Positions 25,746 to 35,287 of a stretch of DNA of 64,000 nt are shown piece after piece. The notes below the pieces were generated by a model. It made no database searches and was not told the origin of the DNA. It worked only from the letters and a program-made list of their open reading frames with translations. This stretch comes from JAWKWH01 sp965204295 (GTDB taxonomy: Bacteria > Pseudomonadota > Alphaproteobacteria > Rhizobiales > Rhizobiaceae), in contig OZ241973.1 in the NCBI GenBank assembly GCA_965204295.1, forward strand, positions 372,001-436,000, read 5' to 3'. A program made the translations under genes and the position numbers. Numbering within the stretch: the first letter of the stretch is position 1; each line of letters begins with the position of its first letter.

Positions 25746-26648
25746 ATGCTATGGGTGCGAAGGACTACTCGAAGGCCCCCGCGGGGGCCTTTGTACCTTT
25801 TGGAGCCTCTTACGAACCGAACGTCTATTTTTGTTGATGCCGGCTACCTTTTTGCTCAGGGGTCCACGGTCCTTACGGGATCAACGAAACCTCGTTTGGA
25901 ACTCGGCCTGAACGAGCAGGCGGTTATTTCCGAACTCACCGATACCGCAAAGGCGAAAGCCGCTGATTGTCCCCTTTTAAGGGTGCACTGGTACGATGGG
26001 GTCGCCGGGTACAAAGGACCGTCCCTGGATCAGGAACGCCTCGCTCATATGGACAACGTCAAGCTCCGCCTTGGCTTCATAAACATTCACGGTCAACAAA
26101 AGGGCGTGGATTCACTGATAGTAATCGAGTTGGCGAGAAACAGCGCAATTTCCGATGCGATTCTCTTATCCGGAGATGAAGATGTGCGAATCGGAGTGCA
26201 GATTGCTCAAAACTTCGGCGTTCGTGTCCATTTGATCGGAATCGAACCAAGTCGAGGGTCGCAATCCAAACAGCTGCGGCAGGAAGTGGATACCACCACG
26301 GAGTGGAGCAAGAGCACGGTCGAAAAATTCCTTATCCATAATACCGGCTCCGATAAACAAAGTTCGGGTAAAACGGCCGCCAAAGTTGCGCATGATTCAA
26401 TGCAAGGCGCTGAATCAAAGGCGAAAATCGGCAAAGTCGTCAGCGAATACGTCGACGAAATCAAGGAAGGCGCACATCGTAAACTGTCAGAGCATTTCGC
26501 CAGGGAAACCGGTGTGCCCGAAGAGCGTGACCGCGTTATCTTGGCGATGTGCCGCGACGAACTTGGCCGAACGCTGGACAGAGAAGAGATAAATCATATG
26601 CGCGCTTCATTCAAATCCTATTTCAAAGGCAACAAAACCGATCATTGA
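25746..26648 (+). CDS. NYN-domain (LabA/DUF88-like) protein
   Basis: The conserved part starts at TSIFVDAGYLFAQGS, the first acidic motif of the PIN-like NYN fold. It continues with QKGVDSLIVIELARNS and LLSGDEDVRIGVQIAQNFG, placing acidic residues where metal-dependent RNases have them. A charged, probably helical C-terminal region (about residues 215-300) follows. The 300-residue form starts at ATG 25746, but the first 25 residues read through a hairpin and match nothing. A non-ATG start nearer 25791-25801 is possible. NYN proteins are predicted RNases, and some act in defence. It is the only gene between the tRNA-Arg att-like repeats. Confidence 0.82.
   Translation: MLWVRRTTRRPPRGPLYLLEPLTNRTSIFVDAGYLFAQGSTVLTGSTKPRLELGLNEQAVISELTDTAKAKAADCPLLRVHWYDGVAGYKGPSLDQERLAHMDNVKLRLGFINIHGQQKGVDSLIVIELARNSAISDAILLSGDEDVRIGVQIAQNFGVRVHLIGIEPSRGSQSKQLRQEVDTTTEWSKSTVEKFLIHNTGSDKQSSGKTAAKVAHDSMQGAESKAKIGKVVSEYVDEIKEGAHRKLSEHFARETGVPEERDRVILAMCRDELGRTLDREEINHMRASFKSYFKGNKTDH
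25773..25790 (+). terminator. GC-rich palindrome at the start of the NYN ORF
   Basis: AGGCCCC and GGGGCCT form a 7-bp stem around CGCG, followed by TTGTACCTTTT. The shape resembles an intrinsic terminator. It lies inside the annotated 5' end of the NYN ORF, which argues either for a later translation start or for attenuation. Confidence 0.45.
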
Positions 26649-26750
26649 TTCCAACTCGCAATTTTGCCGTGTTCGTCGGTGTCGCGATCAGGAAGCTCCA
26701 ATTTTCTCCTGGAAAATATCTTAATTTATTCAAATAGTTAATGGAGATTG

Positions 26751-26791
26751 CGAATCCGGTGGTCGGGAGTTCGGATCTTCCCGAGCGCGCC
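26751..26791 (+). repeat. Putative att site, right copy (tRNA-Arg 3' half duplicate)
   Basis: It matches tRNA positions 25458-25498 at 37 of 41 bases, including GGTCGGGAGTTCG and ATCTTCCCGAGCGCGCC. No other tRNA parts are present, so it is a duplicated attachment sequence, not a second tRNA. The span between the repeats is about 1.3 kb. Confidence 0.75.
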
Positions 26792-26838
26792 TCACGGTCA
26801 AAAGCTCACAACCGGCCATTGAACCGCACAACGCCCGT

Positions 26839-27846
26839 TCAGCGGTCTCGCAACGGCGACCTGGCGTCTTCTCCGACCAGATGGCACGCCGCCCTGTGTC
26901 CGCCCTTCACGTCGCGCAATGGCGGTTCCGTTTCGCTGCACCGGGCCTGGACGACCGGACAGCGGTTGGCAAACCGGCATCCCCCGGGCGGATTGACGGG
27001 GTCGGGCGGGTCGCCGGGGATCAGGATGCGTCCGGTTGCCTCGCGCCGCGCTTTGTCGACCGACGGCACCGCCGACAACAGCGCCGCCGTGTAGGGATGC
27101 AGCGGGTTGTCGAACAGATCCAACCGGTCGGCGTGCTCGACGATCCTGCCCATATACATGACCGCGACGGAATCGCACATGTGCTGCACGACGCCGAGAT
27201 CATGGCTGATGAACAGATAGGTCAGTCCGAACTCGCTCTGCAGTTCGCGCAACAGGTTCAGGATCTGCGCCTGTACCGCCACATCAAGCGCGGACACCGG
27301 TTCATCGCAGATCACCAGTTCCGGCCGGGTCGCCAACGCACGGGCGATGCCGATACGCTGGCGCTGGCCGCCGGAAAACTGATGCGGGAAGAGGCGCTGC
27401 TGTTCCTTGCGCAGACCCACCGCCTTGAACAGCCGATCGACGATCGCCTGCCTTTCGCCATCGGGAACGGTCTTCAGACTGTCGAGCGGTTCGCGCACGA
27501 TTTTTTCCGACCGCAGGCGCGGGTTCAGGCTTGAATAGGGATCCTGGAAAATGAACTGGATTTTCGCACGCGCCTTTCTGAGCGCTTCGTCGTCAAGTGC
27601 GAGAAAATCTTCGCCGTCAAGCTCAACCCTGCCCGAATGGGCCGGCGCCAGCCGCGCCACCGCCAGCGCCGCGGTCGACTTGCCCGATCCGCTTTCGCCA
27701 ACGATCGCCAGCGTCTCGCCACGGTTGATTTGAAACGAGATGTCATCGACGGCGTGGAGGAAAGATTTGCGTCCCCAGCCGCCGCCGCGCCTGACCGCGA
27801 AGCGAACGGTGAGGTGTTCGACGTTGAGGAGCGTATCGCCGGCCAT
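26839..27846 (-). CDS. Peptide/nickel-type ABC transporter ATP-binding protein (DppF-like)
   Basis: The 335-residue protein from MAGDTLLNVEHL has Walker A GESGSGKST, signature FSGGQRQRIGIARAL, Walker B VICDEPVSALD and the family-specific C-terminal PPGGCRFANRCP. The ATG at 27846 overlaps the stop of the preceding ATPase (TAATG), so upstream-extended starts are rejected. It is the last gene of a five-gene minus-strand importer operon. Substrates of this class include di/oligopeptides, nickel and opines. Confidence 0.93.
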   Translation of the reverse strand: MAGDTLLNVEHLTVRFAVRRGGGWGRKSFLHAVDDISFQINRGETLAIVGESGSGKSTAALAVARLAPAHSGRVELDGEDFLALDDEALRKARAKIQFIFQDPYSSLNPRLRSEKIVREPLDSLKTVPDGERQAIVDRLFKAVGLRKEQQRLFPHQFSGGQRQRIGIARALATRPELVICDEPVSALDVAVQAQILNLLRELQSEFGLTYLFISHDLGVVQHMCDSVAVMYMGRIVEHADRLDLFDNPLHPYTAALLSAVPSVDKARREATGRILIPGDPPDPVNPPGGCRFANRCPVVQARCSETEPPLRDVKGGHRAACHLVGEDARSPLRDR

Positions 27847-28835
27847 TACATTTCTTCCGCCCGCCGGCAGGCCGATTTCCGCGTACCGCCAAACGCAATT
27901 TCGGACGGCCGCGAGGACCGGCATTTGTCTTCGGCCATCCCGCACCGCGCCGCGAACAGACAGTTGTCGCGGCCAAAGTCGCGCAGGCCCGGCACGATTC
28001 CTTCGATTTCCGTCAGCTTGCGGCGTTCCCCGGTCGGCGTCTTCATGACGTGCGGAACACACGAGATCAGACCCTTTGTATAGGGATGGCGCGGATGCTC
28101 GATCACCTCGTCCACCCTGCCCTCTTCGGCCTTGCGGCCGGCATACATCACGATCATCCGCTCCGACATTTCCGCAACCGCGCCCATGTCGTGCGTGATC
28201 AGCATGATCGCCGTTCCGGTCTTGGCTTGAAGATCGCGCAGGAGATCGAAGATCTGCGCCTGCACGGTCACATCAAGCGCCGTGGTCGGCTCGTCGGCGA
28301 TGAGTATCTTCGGTTCGCAGGCAAGCGCGATGGCGATCATCACCCGTTGCCGCTGGCCGCCGGACATCTGGAACGGGTAGTCCGACACACGCGCCCCGGG
28401 ATTGGGGATGCGCACCGCGTCGAGCAGTTCGACGGCCTTGTTCCATGCCGCCGATTTGCCAAGCCCCTGATGCCGGCGCAACACTTCCGCGATCTGCTCC
28501 CCGACCGCGTAGACCGGGTTCAGCGAGGTCATCGGTTCTTGGAAGATCATCGAGATGTCATTGCCGCGGATTTCCCTGAGCCGCGCTTCCGAAGCCGCGG
28601 TCAGGTCCTCGCCGTCAAATCTGATGCCTCCCGAGGCGATACGGCCGATCTTTTCCGGCAGCAGCCCCATGACGCCCAGGGCGGTGATGGATTTGCCGCA
28701 GCCGGATTCACCGACGAAAGAGAGGTTTTCGCCCGCCGCCAGTTCGAACGACAAATTGTCGATCACCGGCACAACGCCGTCTCGCGTGGTCAGTTCGATG
28801 CGCAGATTTTCGACCTTGAGAAGCGGTTCGCTCAT
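27846..28835 (-). CDS. Peptide/nickel-type ABC transporter ATP-binding protein (DppD-like)
   Basis: The 329-residue ATPase has Walker A GESGCGKS, QDLs-type loop QEPMTSLNPVY, signature MSGGQRQRVMIAIAL and Walker B LIADEPTTALD. The C-terminal cysteines (NCLFAARCGMAEDKC) are typical of oligopeptide-type subunits. It forms the ATPase pair with the DppF-like protein. Its start overlaps the DppC-like stop by 4 bp. Confidence 0.93.
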   Translation of the reverse strand: MSEPLLKVENLRIELTTRDGVVPVIDNLSFELAAGENLSFVGESGCGKSITALGVMGLLPEKIGRIASGGIRFDGEDLTAASEARLREIRGNDISMIFQEPMTSLNPVYAVGEQIAEVLRRHQGLGKSAAWNKAVELLDAVRIPNPGARVSDYPFQMSGGQRQRVMIAIALACEPKILIADEPTTALDVTVQAQIFDLLRDLQAKTGTAIMLITHDMGAVAEMSERMIVMYAGRKAEEGRVDEVIEHPRHPYTKGLISCVPHVMKTPTGERRKLTEIEGIVPGLRDFGRDNCLFAARCGMAEDKCRSSRPSEIAFGGTRKSACRRAEEM

Positions 28836-29704
28836 CTCTGCCTCAGTTTCGGATTGAGCGCGTCGTTAAGCCCGTCGCCGACCAGCGAGATGGCCAGCAC
28901 CGTGATGAAGATGGCAAAACCGGGAATGGTCACCGTGAATCCCGCGTCAAGAATGTACGGCCTGTTCGATCCGATGATCTGGCCCCAGCTCGGGATATTC
29001 GGATCGGATAGCCCGAGAAATGCAAGCCCGGCTTCAAACAAAATCGCGGAACCGACCATCAGCGCGGCCTGTACGATGATCGGCGGCAGGGCGTTCGGCA
29101 GGATCACCTGGGAGATCAGCTTGAAGTTTTTCGCGCCCGACGCCCTCGACGCCGTCACATATTCCAGTTCCCGGATGCGCAGGAACTCGGCACGGGTGAT
29201 GCGGGCCACCGCCGTCCAGCTGACCACGCCGATTGCAAATGTGATCATCGGCAGCGACGCGCCGAACATCGCCACGATCACCATGGAGAACAGGAGCGTC
29301 GGCAGCACCTGGAAGAATTCCGTGATCCGCATCAGGATCTCTTCGGTCAACCCGCGGTAAAAACCGGCCAGGGCCCCGACGGTGATGCCGATGAACACCG
29401 ACATGAACGCCGCCGCCAGACCGACGGCCAGCGAAACCCGGCCGCCGCTGAGCAACAGCGCGAGCAGATCCCGCCCGAGATAGTCCGTACCGAGCAGAAA
29501 ACCCTCCTTACCGGGCGGCGAGAACGGCGCCCATACCATTTCGTACGGATCGTCGGCATAAACCACCGGTCCGAAAATCGCCGCGAGAACGATGGCGATC
29601 AGCACCGCCAGCGCTGCCACCGCCGCATGATTCTTCATGAACATCCCGGCGGTTTCAGCGAGAGGATGTCGGGCTTTTTCGATATGTTCGCTTTCCACGC
29701 TCAT
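28832..29704 (-). CDS. Peptide/nickel-type ABC transporter permease (DppC-like)
   Basis: The 290-residue membrane protein has the DppC features LLGTDYLGRDLLALLLSGGR and the EAA-type cytoplasmic loop YVTASRASGAKNFKLISQVI. About six membrane segments are visible. It partners with the DppB-like permease, with which it overlaps by 4 bp. Confidence 0.94.
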   Translation of the reverse strand: MSVESEHIEKARHPLAETAGMFMKNHAAVAALAVLIAIVLAAIFGPVVYADDPYEMVWAPFSPPGKEGFLLGTDYLGRDLLALLLSGGRVSLAVGLAAAFMSVFIGITVGALAGFYRGLTEEILMRITEFFQVLPTLLFSMVIVAMFGASLPMITFAIGVVSWTAVARITRAEFLRIRELEYVTASRASGAKNFKLISQVILPNALPPIIVQAALMVGSAILFEAGLAFLGLSDPNIPSWGQIIGSNRPYILDAGFTVTIPGFAIFITVLAISLVGDGLNDALNPKLRQR

Positions 29705-30678
29705 CCCCTCGACCCGACGCGCGGATCGATCATGCGCAGCACCATGTCGGTCAGGAGATTACCGACAATGACCACGAGCGCCGAGAAGAAGAGAATACCC
29801 AGTATGGTCGGCGTGTCGCGCGCCAGGATCGATTGCAGCGCCAGCGTGCCCAGCCCCGGCCAACTGAACACGGTTTCGACCAGAACCGCGCCGGAAACCA
29901 CCGCCGAAAACTGCAGGCCGGCCAATGTGACAACAGGCGATAGCGAGTTCTTCAGCGCGTGCTTCATGACGATTTCCCGCTCCGACAAGCCCTTGGCCCT
30001 GGCGGTGCGGACATAATCGGACCCGAGCGCTTCCATCATGGAAGCCCGGCAAAGGCGCGAATAGAGCGCAAGAAAGATCGATGTAAGCGTCACCACCGGC
30101 AGCACCATGTGCTTGACGACATCCCACGACTTGACGAAGAATCCGCCCTCGACGGTCACGTCGATCATGCCGCCGACCGGAAAGATCGGGATCAGCAGCG
30201 AAAATGTAATCAGGAGCATGATGCCGGTCCAGAAAACCGGCGCGGAATATCCAAACAGGGCGAGCAGAGTCACAAAATGGCTCATTATGCCGTTTGGCTT
30301 GCGCGCCGAGACCACGCCGAGCAACACGCCGACGATCAGCGCAAGAACCTGCGCCGTTATGACCAGAAGCAATGTTGCCGGCAGTCGCTCGGCGATCAGG
30401 GCGGTGACCGGCTGGTTGTAGAAAAAAGAGTAGCCGAGATCGAACCGAGCGACATTGCCCATGTAGCGGGCAAGCTGTTTCCAGACCGGCTGATCAAGTC
30501 CGTAATCGGCACGGATTTGCGCAATGACCTCTTCGTCGGCTCCGCCCATCGACTGGGCGATCGTATCGGTCACGTCGCCGGGCGCCAGATGAATCAGAGA
30601 GAAATTGAGGATTAGCACTCCAAGCAGAAGCGCAACCGCGTAGGCGATACGCTCGAAGATCAGCCCCAGCAGTTTCAT
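29701..30678 (-). CDS. Peptide/nickel-type ABC transporter permease (DppB-like)
   Basis: The 325-residue permease starts with a membrane anchor, then DYGLDQPVWKQLARYMGNVA, and carries the conserved YVRTARAKGLSEREIVMKHA loop that contacts the ATPases. Six membrane segments are expected. It is the first permease gene after the binding protein, 76 bp downstream of it. Confidence 0.95.
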   Translation of the reverse strand: MKLLGLIFERIAYAVALLLGVLILNFSLIHLAPGDVTDTIAQSMGGADEEVIAQIRADYGLDQPVWKQLARYMGNVARFDLGYSFFYNQPVTALIAERLPATLLLVITAQVLALIVGVLLGVVSARKPNGIMSHFVTLLALFGYSAPVFWTGIMLLITFSLLIPIFPVGGMIDVTVEGGFFVKSWDVVKHMVLPVVTLTSIFLALYSRLCRASMMEALGSDYVRTARAKGLSEREIVMKHALKNSLSPVVTLAGLQFSAVVSGAVLVETVFSWPGLGTLALQSILARDTPTILGILFFSALVVIVGNLLTDMVLRMIDPRVGSRG

Positions 30679-30754
30679 AACCCGGTATTCCTGTCGGTTC
30701 TGGCTGCCGCGGGAGGCGACTGTCGCCTCCCGCCATTCGCAGGTCCGCCGGATC

Positions 30755-32329
30755 CTACTCTTTCACATAGACAAGGTCCATCGGCGAGCTGGAAGCCCAG
30801 ATGCCGAGCGGCGCATTGCCGACCTTGCTGCTGAACACCGTATGATACGGCAGGGTGTTGGTTACATACAGCGGCACTTCATCGGCGACGATTTTTTGGA
30901 ATTCCGAATAGAGCGTCTTGCGCCTATCCGGGTCGGGCTCCCTGCCGGCCGTCTCCATGAGTTCGTCCACTCGCGCATTGCTGTAGCTCTGCGTGTTCGA
31001 CCAGATCACGCCCTTCTTGATGTTCGAACTCTGATAGGTGCGGTGTACGCCGATCACCGGGTCGCCCCAGTTGAACACCGTGTCCCAGGTCATGTCGAAT
31101 TCATGATTTGAAACCCGCTTCGCCCAAGTCGGGAAATCGGGCGAAGAACGGACCTCCACATCAATGCCGATTTTCTTCAAGGCCGGTTTCAGATATTCGG
31201 CGTTGGGCTTCATTTCCGGCCAGCCGAAATCCACCGACAGTTTGAACCGCATCCCGTCGCCGCCCCTTGCATAGCCGGCTTCATCAAGCATGGCATTGGC
31301 CTTGTCCACGTCGAGTTCGTAGGATTCGACGTCGGCCTCGTAGAGCGGGCTTCCCGGATGAATGCCGGTTCTGGCCTCTTCGGCGACGCCGAGGTGAATT
31401 GCCTTGCCAATAAAATCGCGGTCGACCGCATGAGCGATGGCCTTGCGGACGCGCACATCGCTGAGCGGCTCTTTGGCGGTGTTGAAGGCCAGCCAGTCGA
31501 GCGGTCCGATCGCCGCATACCCTTCCGGCGTGACCGTCAGGTTTTCGTTTTTCTTCAGGCGGTTGATGTTCCGCGCTACCGACTCGAACATCGAGAGATG
31601 CAACTCGCCATTCTCCAGTCCGATCGTGCGAGCGGACGGGTCCTTGATGATGCGCATCACGATCCTGTCGAGATACGGGCGGCCTTCCATGAAGAAACCG
31701 TCATAACGCTCGAGTATCACATGCTGATCGCGAACGAACTCGACCAGCTTGAACGGACCGGATCCGACCACGTTTTCCGAATTGCGCGGATGCGCTTTAA
31801 CATCCTGCCCGTCGCCATAGACATGTTCGGGAATGATGGGCATCAGTTGCGATGACATCGCCAGCATCAACGCCGGATGCGGCTTCGACAACTTCAGCAC
31901 AGCGGTGTGTTCATCCGGGGTCTCGACCGATTCGACGGGCGAGAACATCGTCTTGAACGGGTGGTTCTCCTGAATGACCTTCACCGAGAACGCCACGTCC
32001 GAGGACTTGATCGGGGCGCCGTCGTGAAATGTCGCGTCCTCGACCAGATTGAGCGTCACGGACAAACCGTCGTCCGACACCGTCCATGATTTCGCCAGAT
32101 AGGGCTGCGGAGTCCAATCTTCATCGTAACGCAACGGCGCGGCGAAAAGCTGTGCGCCGGGGGCGCCGGTTACAACACCGGACTGAACCGCCGGATTGAG
32201 ATGTCGCGGCGTTTGTCCGAGAGTGGCGATCAGGGTTCCGCCCTTTGTCGGCTCTTCCGCCCGTGGCGCGCCTGCCACCATCGCCGTGACGGAAGCGGCG
32301 AGCGCCAGACCGGCAAGCAATTTTCGCAT
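30755..32329 (-). CDS. Peptide/nickel-type ABC transporter substrate-binding protein (SBP_bac_5)
   Basis: The 524-residue protein starts MRKLLAGLALAASVTAMVAG, a signal peptide ending near APRAEE, after a GGGAGGAATT ribosome site. Family motifs include KGGTLIATLG, AKSWTVSDDGLSVTLNL, DATFHDGAPIKSSDVAFS and VRKAIAHAVDRDFIG. It is the periplasmic ligand collector of the importer encoded downstream. Ligand identity is not readable. The longer ORF start at 32467 would bury the signal peptide and is rejected. Confidence 0.93.
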   Translation of the reverse strand: MRKLLAGLALAASVTAMVAGAPRAEEPTKGGTLIATLGQTPRHLNPAVQSGVVTGAPGAQLFAAPLRYDEDWTPQPYLAKSWTVSDDGLSVTLNLVEDATFHDGAPIKSSDVAFSVKVIQENHPFKTMFSPVESVETPDEHTAVLKLSKPHPALMLAMSSQLMPIIPEHVYGDGQDVKAHPRNSENVVGSGPFKLVEFVRDQHVILERYDGFFMEGRPYLDRIVMRIIKDPSARTIGLENGELHLSMFESVARNINRLKKNENLTVTPEGYAAIGPLDWLAFNTAKEPLSDVRVRKAIAHAVDRDFIGKAIHLGVAEEARTGIHPGSPLYEADVESYELDVDKANAMLDEAGYARGGDGMRFKLSVDFGWPEMKPNAEYLKPALKKIGIDVEVRSSPDFPTWAKRVSNHEFDMTWDTVFNWGDPVIGVHRTYQSSNIKKGVIWSNTQSYSNARVDELMETAGREPDPDRRKTLYSEFQKIVADEVPLYVTNTLPYHTVFSSKVGNAPLGIWASSSPMDLVYVKE

Positions 32330-32767
32330 GTTATGAATTCCTCCCAACTGCCATCTAAACGCAACATCCGGCCGAAAGCGGCCGACAATTCCCCATTTCG
32401 ATTGATGGCATCGTGCGCACCTTTGCGCGCGAATTGCAAGGTTTGGCGTCCCTGTCCCAAAAGGCATTGCCGAATTGGACTAATCAAATCAGGGCAGATC
32501 GCCGCCGCGCTTCAACGCCTTTGAAAAGGCTTTTGATCCGCCTGGATTCGATAACGGCGGCCCGCGGAGGTCCGGCAGATTTGACAGGAAACCGGTAGAC
32601 TATATAACTATAAAATTATGCGACAAGCGTCCGGCGAAGTTGCGCGCCGAAAACATGGCCGCCGCCGAATAGCTGGAGAAATTCAAGACCTTCCGAGACG
32701 AGAGATTCAAACGGCTCTATATGCTTCTTGCTCCGGATGCGAAACAACCGAAACGGGAATTCGCTCG
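32330..32767. other. Intergenic region upstream of the peptide importer
   Basis: These 438 bp lie between the minus-strand binding-protein gene and the decayed SRPBCC gene on the plus strand. They include an AT-rich patch at 32597-32620 with a plus-strand promoter. A broken reading frame ending KREFAR just before 32768 looks like degenerate coding sequence of unknown origin. Confidence 0.5.
32581..32608 (+). promoter_or_regulatory. Sigma70-like promoter upstream of the SRPBCC pseudogene
   Basis: TTGACA at 32581-32586 and TATAAC at 32603-32608 are separated by 16 bp. It points toward the decayed gene at 32768, with about 150 nt between. Confidence 0.5.
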
Positions 32768-33245
32768 ATGACTGAATTGCCACGCTTCGTGATCGGCCGA
32801 ACCTTCGACGCCCCCGCGAAACGGTTTGGAAAGCGTGGGCGGATCCGCGATTGCTCGTGCGCTGGTATGGCCCGGGCGTCGAAACGATCATCCACAAATT
32901 CGAGCTTGAACCCGGCGGCGTCTGGTTGAATGAGATGAAGTGGGGCGGTAAATCGGATCAGAGCAAGATGGTGTTTCAGGAGGTCGCGGCATACGAAAAG
33001 CTTGTCTGGCGTCACAATTCCACCGACGCGGACTGGAACATAATCTCCAATCCGATGATCCCGATTGGCCGCGTACGCTGTTGACGACCGTAACCTTCGA
33101 GGATTCCGGCAAAGCTATCTCGATTCGCCTGGTTTGGATCCCGCATGAGGCCACCGGGGTCGAGATCGTTTGTTTCGCGGGTGCGATGAACAAATTCGGC
33201 GGCGGCTGGAGCGCCGGCTTCAAGGTCATTGACGGAATACTGTAG
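32768..33245 (+). pseudogene. SRPBCC/AHSA1-family protein, two frameshifts
   Basis: Three frames join into one START-like domain protein. The first is MTELPRFVIGRTFDAP; the second RETVWKAWADP, LLVRWYGPGVETIIHKFEL and FQEVAAYEKLVWRHN; the third DWPRTLLTTVTFEDSG and GGGWSAGFKVIDGIL before the stop at 33245. Breaks lie near 32816 and 33063. The pattern W-A-P-WYGP...F..PGG is that of the activator-of-Hsp90-ATPase-like group. The gene cannot make a full protein unless the indels are sequencing errors. Confidence 0.75.
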
Positions 33246-33407
33246 GAACTGCGGTCCGGATAACCAACTGGCTTGCCGGTCGCGTGAGGCAATCGCCGGA
33301 ATGTCGGGCCGTCGGTTCCGGCTGGTTCGCCGGTCGTGTTCGCCCGCATTTCCCTTCCCCGCCCCTGCCCGCTTGCATTCCCGCGCCGTCCTGCTACATG
33401 CCCGACC

Positions 33408-35216
33408 ATGATTTCCGTACCGCTTTCCCGCATCCGCAATTTTTCCATCATCGCCCATATCGACCATGGCAAATCGACGCTGGCCGACCGGCTGATTCAG
33501 ATGACCGGCGGATTGCAGAACCGCGAGATGAAGGAGCAGGTGCTCGACTCGATGGACATCGAGCGCGAGCGCGGCATCACCATCAAGGCGCAGACCGTGC
33601 GGCTGGCCTGCAAGGCCGCGGACGGTGAGGACCATGTCCTCAATCTCATCGACACGCCCGGCCATGTCGATTTCGCCTATGAGGTCTCGCGTTCTCTTTC
33701 CGCCTGCGAGGGCTCGCTGCTGGTGGTCGACGCCTCGCAGGGCGTCGAGGCGCAGACGCTGGCCAATGTCTATCAGGCGATCGACAACGACCACGAAATC
33801 GTCACCGTGCTCAACAAGATCGACCTGCCCGCCGCCGACCCCGACCGCGTCAGGCGGCAGATCGAGGAGGTGATCGGTCTTGATGCATCGAACGCGGTGG
33901 AGATCTCGGCCAAGACCGGACAGGGCGTCGAAAACGTGCTCGAAGCCATCGTCACGCAACTGCCCTCCCCTTCGGCGGGCGACGCCGATGCGCCTCTGAA
34001 AGCCATGCTGGTCGATAGCTGGTACGACGCCTATCTCGGCGTCATCGTGCTGGTGCGCATCGTCGACGGCCGGCTGAAGAAGAGCCAGACCATCCGCATG
34101 ATGGGCGCCGGCGCGAAATATCCGATCGACCGCGTCGGCGTGTTCACGCCCAAGATGGTGATGGTCGACGATCTCGGTCCGGGCGAACTCGGCTTCATCA
34201 CGGCCAGCATCAAGGAGGTGGCTGACACCCGCGTCGGCGACACGATTACCGGGGACAGGGAGCCGGCGGCCGAAATGCTGCCCGGCTTCAAGCCGGCGCA
34301 ACCGGTTGTTTTCTGCGGGCTGTTTCCCGTCGATACCGCGGATTTCGAGGATCTGCGCGCCGCCGTCGCCAGGCTGCGCCTCAACGATGCGTCGTTTTCG
34401 TTCGAGATGGAGACGTCCGCCGCCCTCGGCTTCGGCTTTCGCTGCGGTTTTCTCGGCCTGTTGCATCTGGAGATCATCCGGGAGCGGCTGGAGCGCGAAT
34501 TCGGCCTCGACCTCATCGCGACCGCGCCGTCGGTCGTTTACCGGCTCAATCTCATCGACGGCGCGCAAAAGGAACTGCACAACCCGGCCGACATGCCCGA
34601 CGTGGTGAAAATCGCCTCCATCGGGGAGCCGTGGATCCGCGCCACCATCCTCACCCCGGACGAGTATCTCGGCTCCATCCTGAAACTGTGTCAGGACCGG
34701 CGCGGCATCCAAGCCGATCTGTCCTATGTGGGCAGGCGCGCCATGGCGGTCTATGATCTGCCGCTGAACGAGGTGGTGTTCGATTTTTACGACCGCCTGA
34801 AATCGATCTCAAGGGGCTATGCCTCGTTCAACTACCGGCTTACCGGCTACCGCGAGGGCGATCTGGTGCGCATGAGCGTGCTGGTCAATGCCGAACCGGT
34901 CGACGCGCTCTCCATGCTGGTCCACCGGGCGGCGGTCGAAAAACGCGGCCGCGCCATGTGTGGGAAACTGAAGGACCTGATCCCCAGACACATGTTTAAG
35001 ATCCCGATACAGGCGGCGGTCGGCGGCGCTATCATCGCGCGCGAAACTATTTCGGCGCTGCGCAAGGACGTGACGGCCAAATGCTATGGCGGCGACGTGA
35101 CGCGCAAGCGCAAACTTCTGGAAAAGCAGAAGGAAGGCAAGAAACGCATGCGCCGGTTCGGCAAGGTGGATATCCCACAGGAAGCGTTTATCGGCGCCCT
35201 GAAGATGGGGGATTGA
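33408..35216 (+). CDS. lepA: Elongation factor 4
   Basis: The 602-residue translational GTPase has G1 AHIDHGKSTLADRL, G2 ERERGITIKAQ, G3 DTPGHVDF and G4 NKIDLP, then the LepA-specific C-terminus with RRKLLEKQKEGKKRMRRFG-type residues. I use ATG 33408 (ISVPLSRIRNFSIIAHI). The upstream extension is not conserved-looking. LepA back-translocates or remodels stalled ribosomes. It is intact despite decayed neighbours on both sides. Confidence 0.97.
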   Translation: MISVPLSRIRNFSIIAHIDHGKSTLADRLIQMTGGLQNREMKEQVLDSMDIERERGITIKAQTVRLACKAADGEDHVLNLIDTPGHVDFAYEVSRSLSACEGSLLVVDASQGVEAQTLANVYQAIDNDHEIVTVLNKIDLPAADPDRVRRQIEEVIGLDASNAVEISAKTGQGVENVLEAIVTQLPSPSAGDADAPLKAMLVDSWYDAYLGVIVLVRIVDGRLKKSQTIRMMGAGAKYPIDRVGVFTPKMVMVDDLGPGELGFITASIKEVADTRVGDTITGDREPAAEMLPGFKPAQPVVFCGLFPVDTADFEDLRAAVARLRLNDASFSFEMETSAALGFGFRCGFLGLLHLEIIRERLEREFGLDLIATAPSVVYRLNLIDGAQKELHNPADMPDVVKIASIGEPWIRATILTPDEYLGSILKLCQDRRGIQADLSYVGRRAMAVYDLPLNEVVFDFYDRLKSISRGYASFNYRLTGYREGDLVRMSVLVNAEPVDALSMLVHRAAVEKRGRAMCGKLKDLIPRHMFKIPIQAAVGGAIIARETISALRKDVTAKCYGGDVTRKRKLLEKQKEGKKRMRRFGKVDIPQEAFIGALKMGD

Positions 35217-35287
35217 GATACGGCAAGCGCTCTCATTCAAGACAACAGAAACTGGACGTCAAAACTGGCTTGATCAAAACGGATACT

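Noticed and set aside
25450..25746. Minus-strand ORF ending in a GRFELPTPR-like sequence
   Set aside because: This is the well-known artefact of translating a tRNA gene backwards; it overlaps tRNA-Arg.
25532..25837. Plus-strand ORF before the NYN gene
   Set aside because: No similarity seen and it overlaps the NYN start in another frame through the GC palindrome; support is insufficient.
26751..26791. Second tRNA-Arg gene
   Set aside because: Only the 3' half of the tRNA is present, with mismatches and no 5' acceptor or D arm; it is an att-like duplication.
33012..34712. Minus-strand ORF of 566 codons over lepA
   Set aside because: It is antisense to conserved LepA motifs and is composed of His/Arg/Asp-rich sequence typical of shadow frames.
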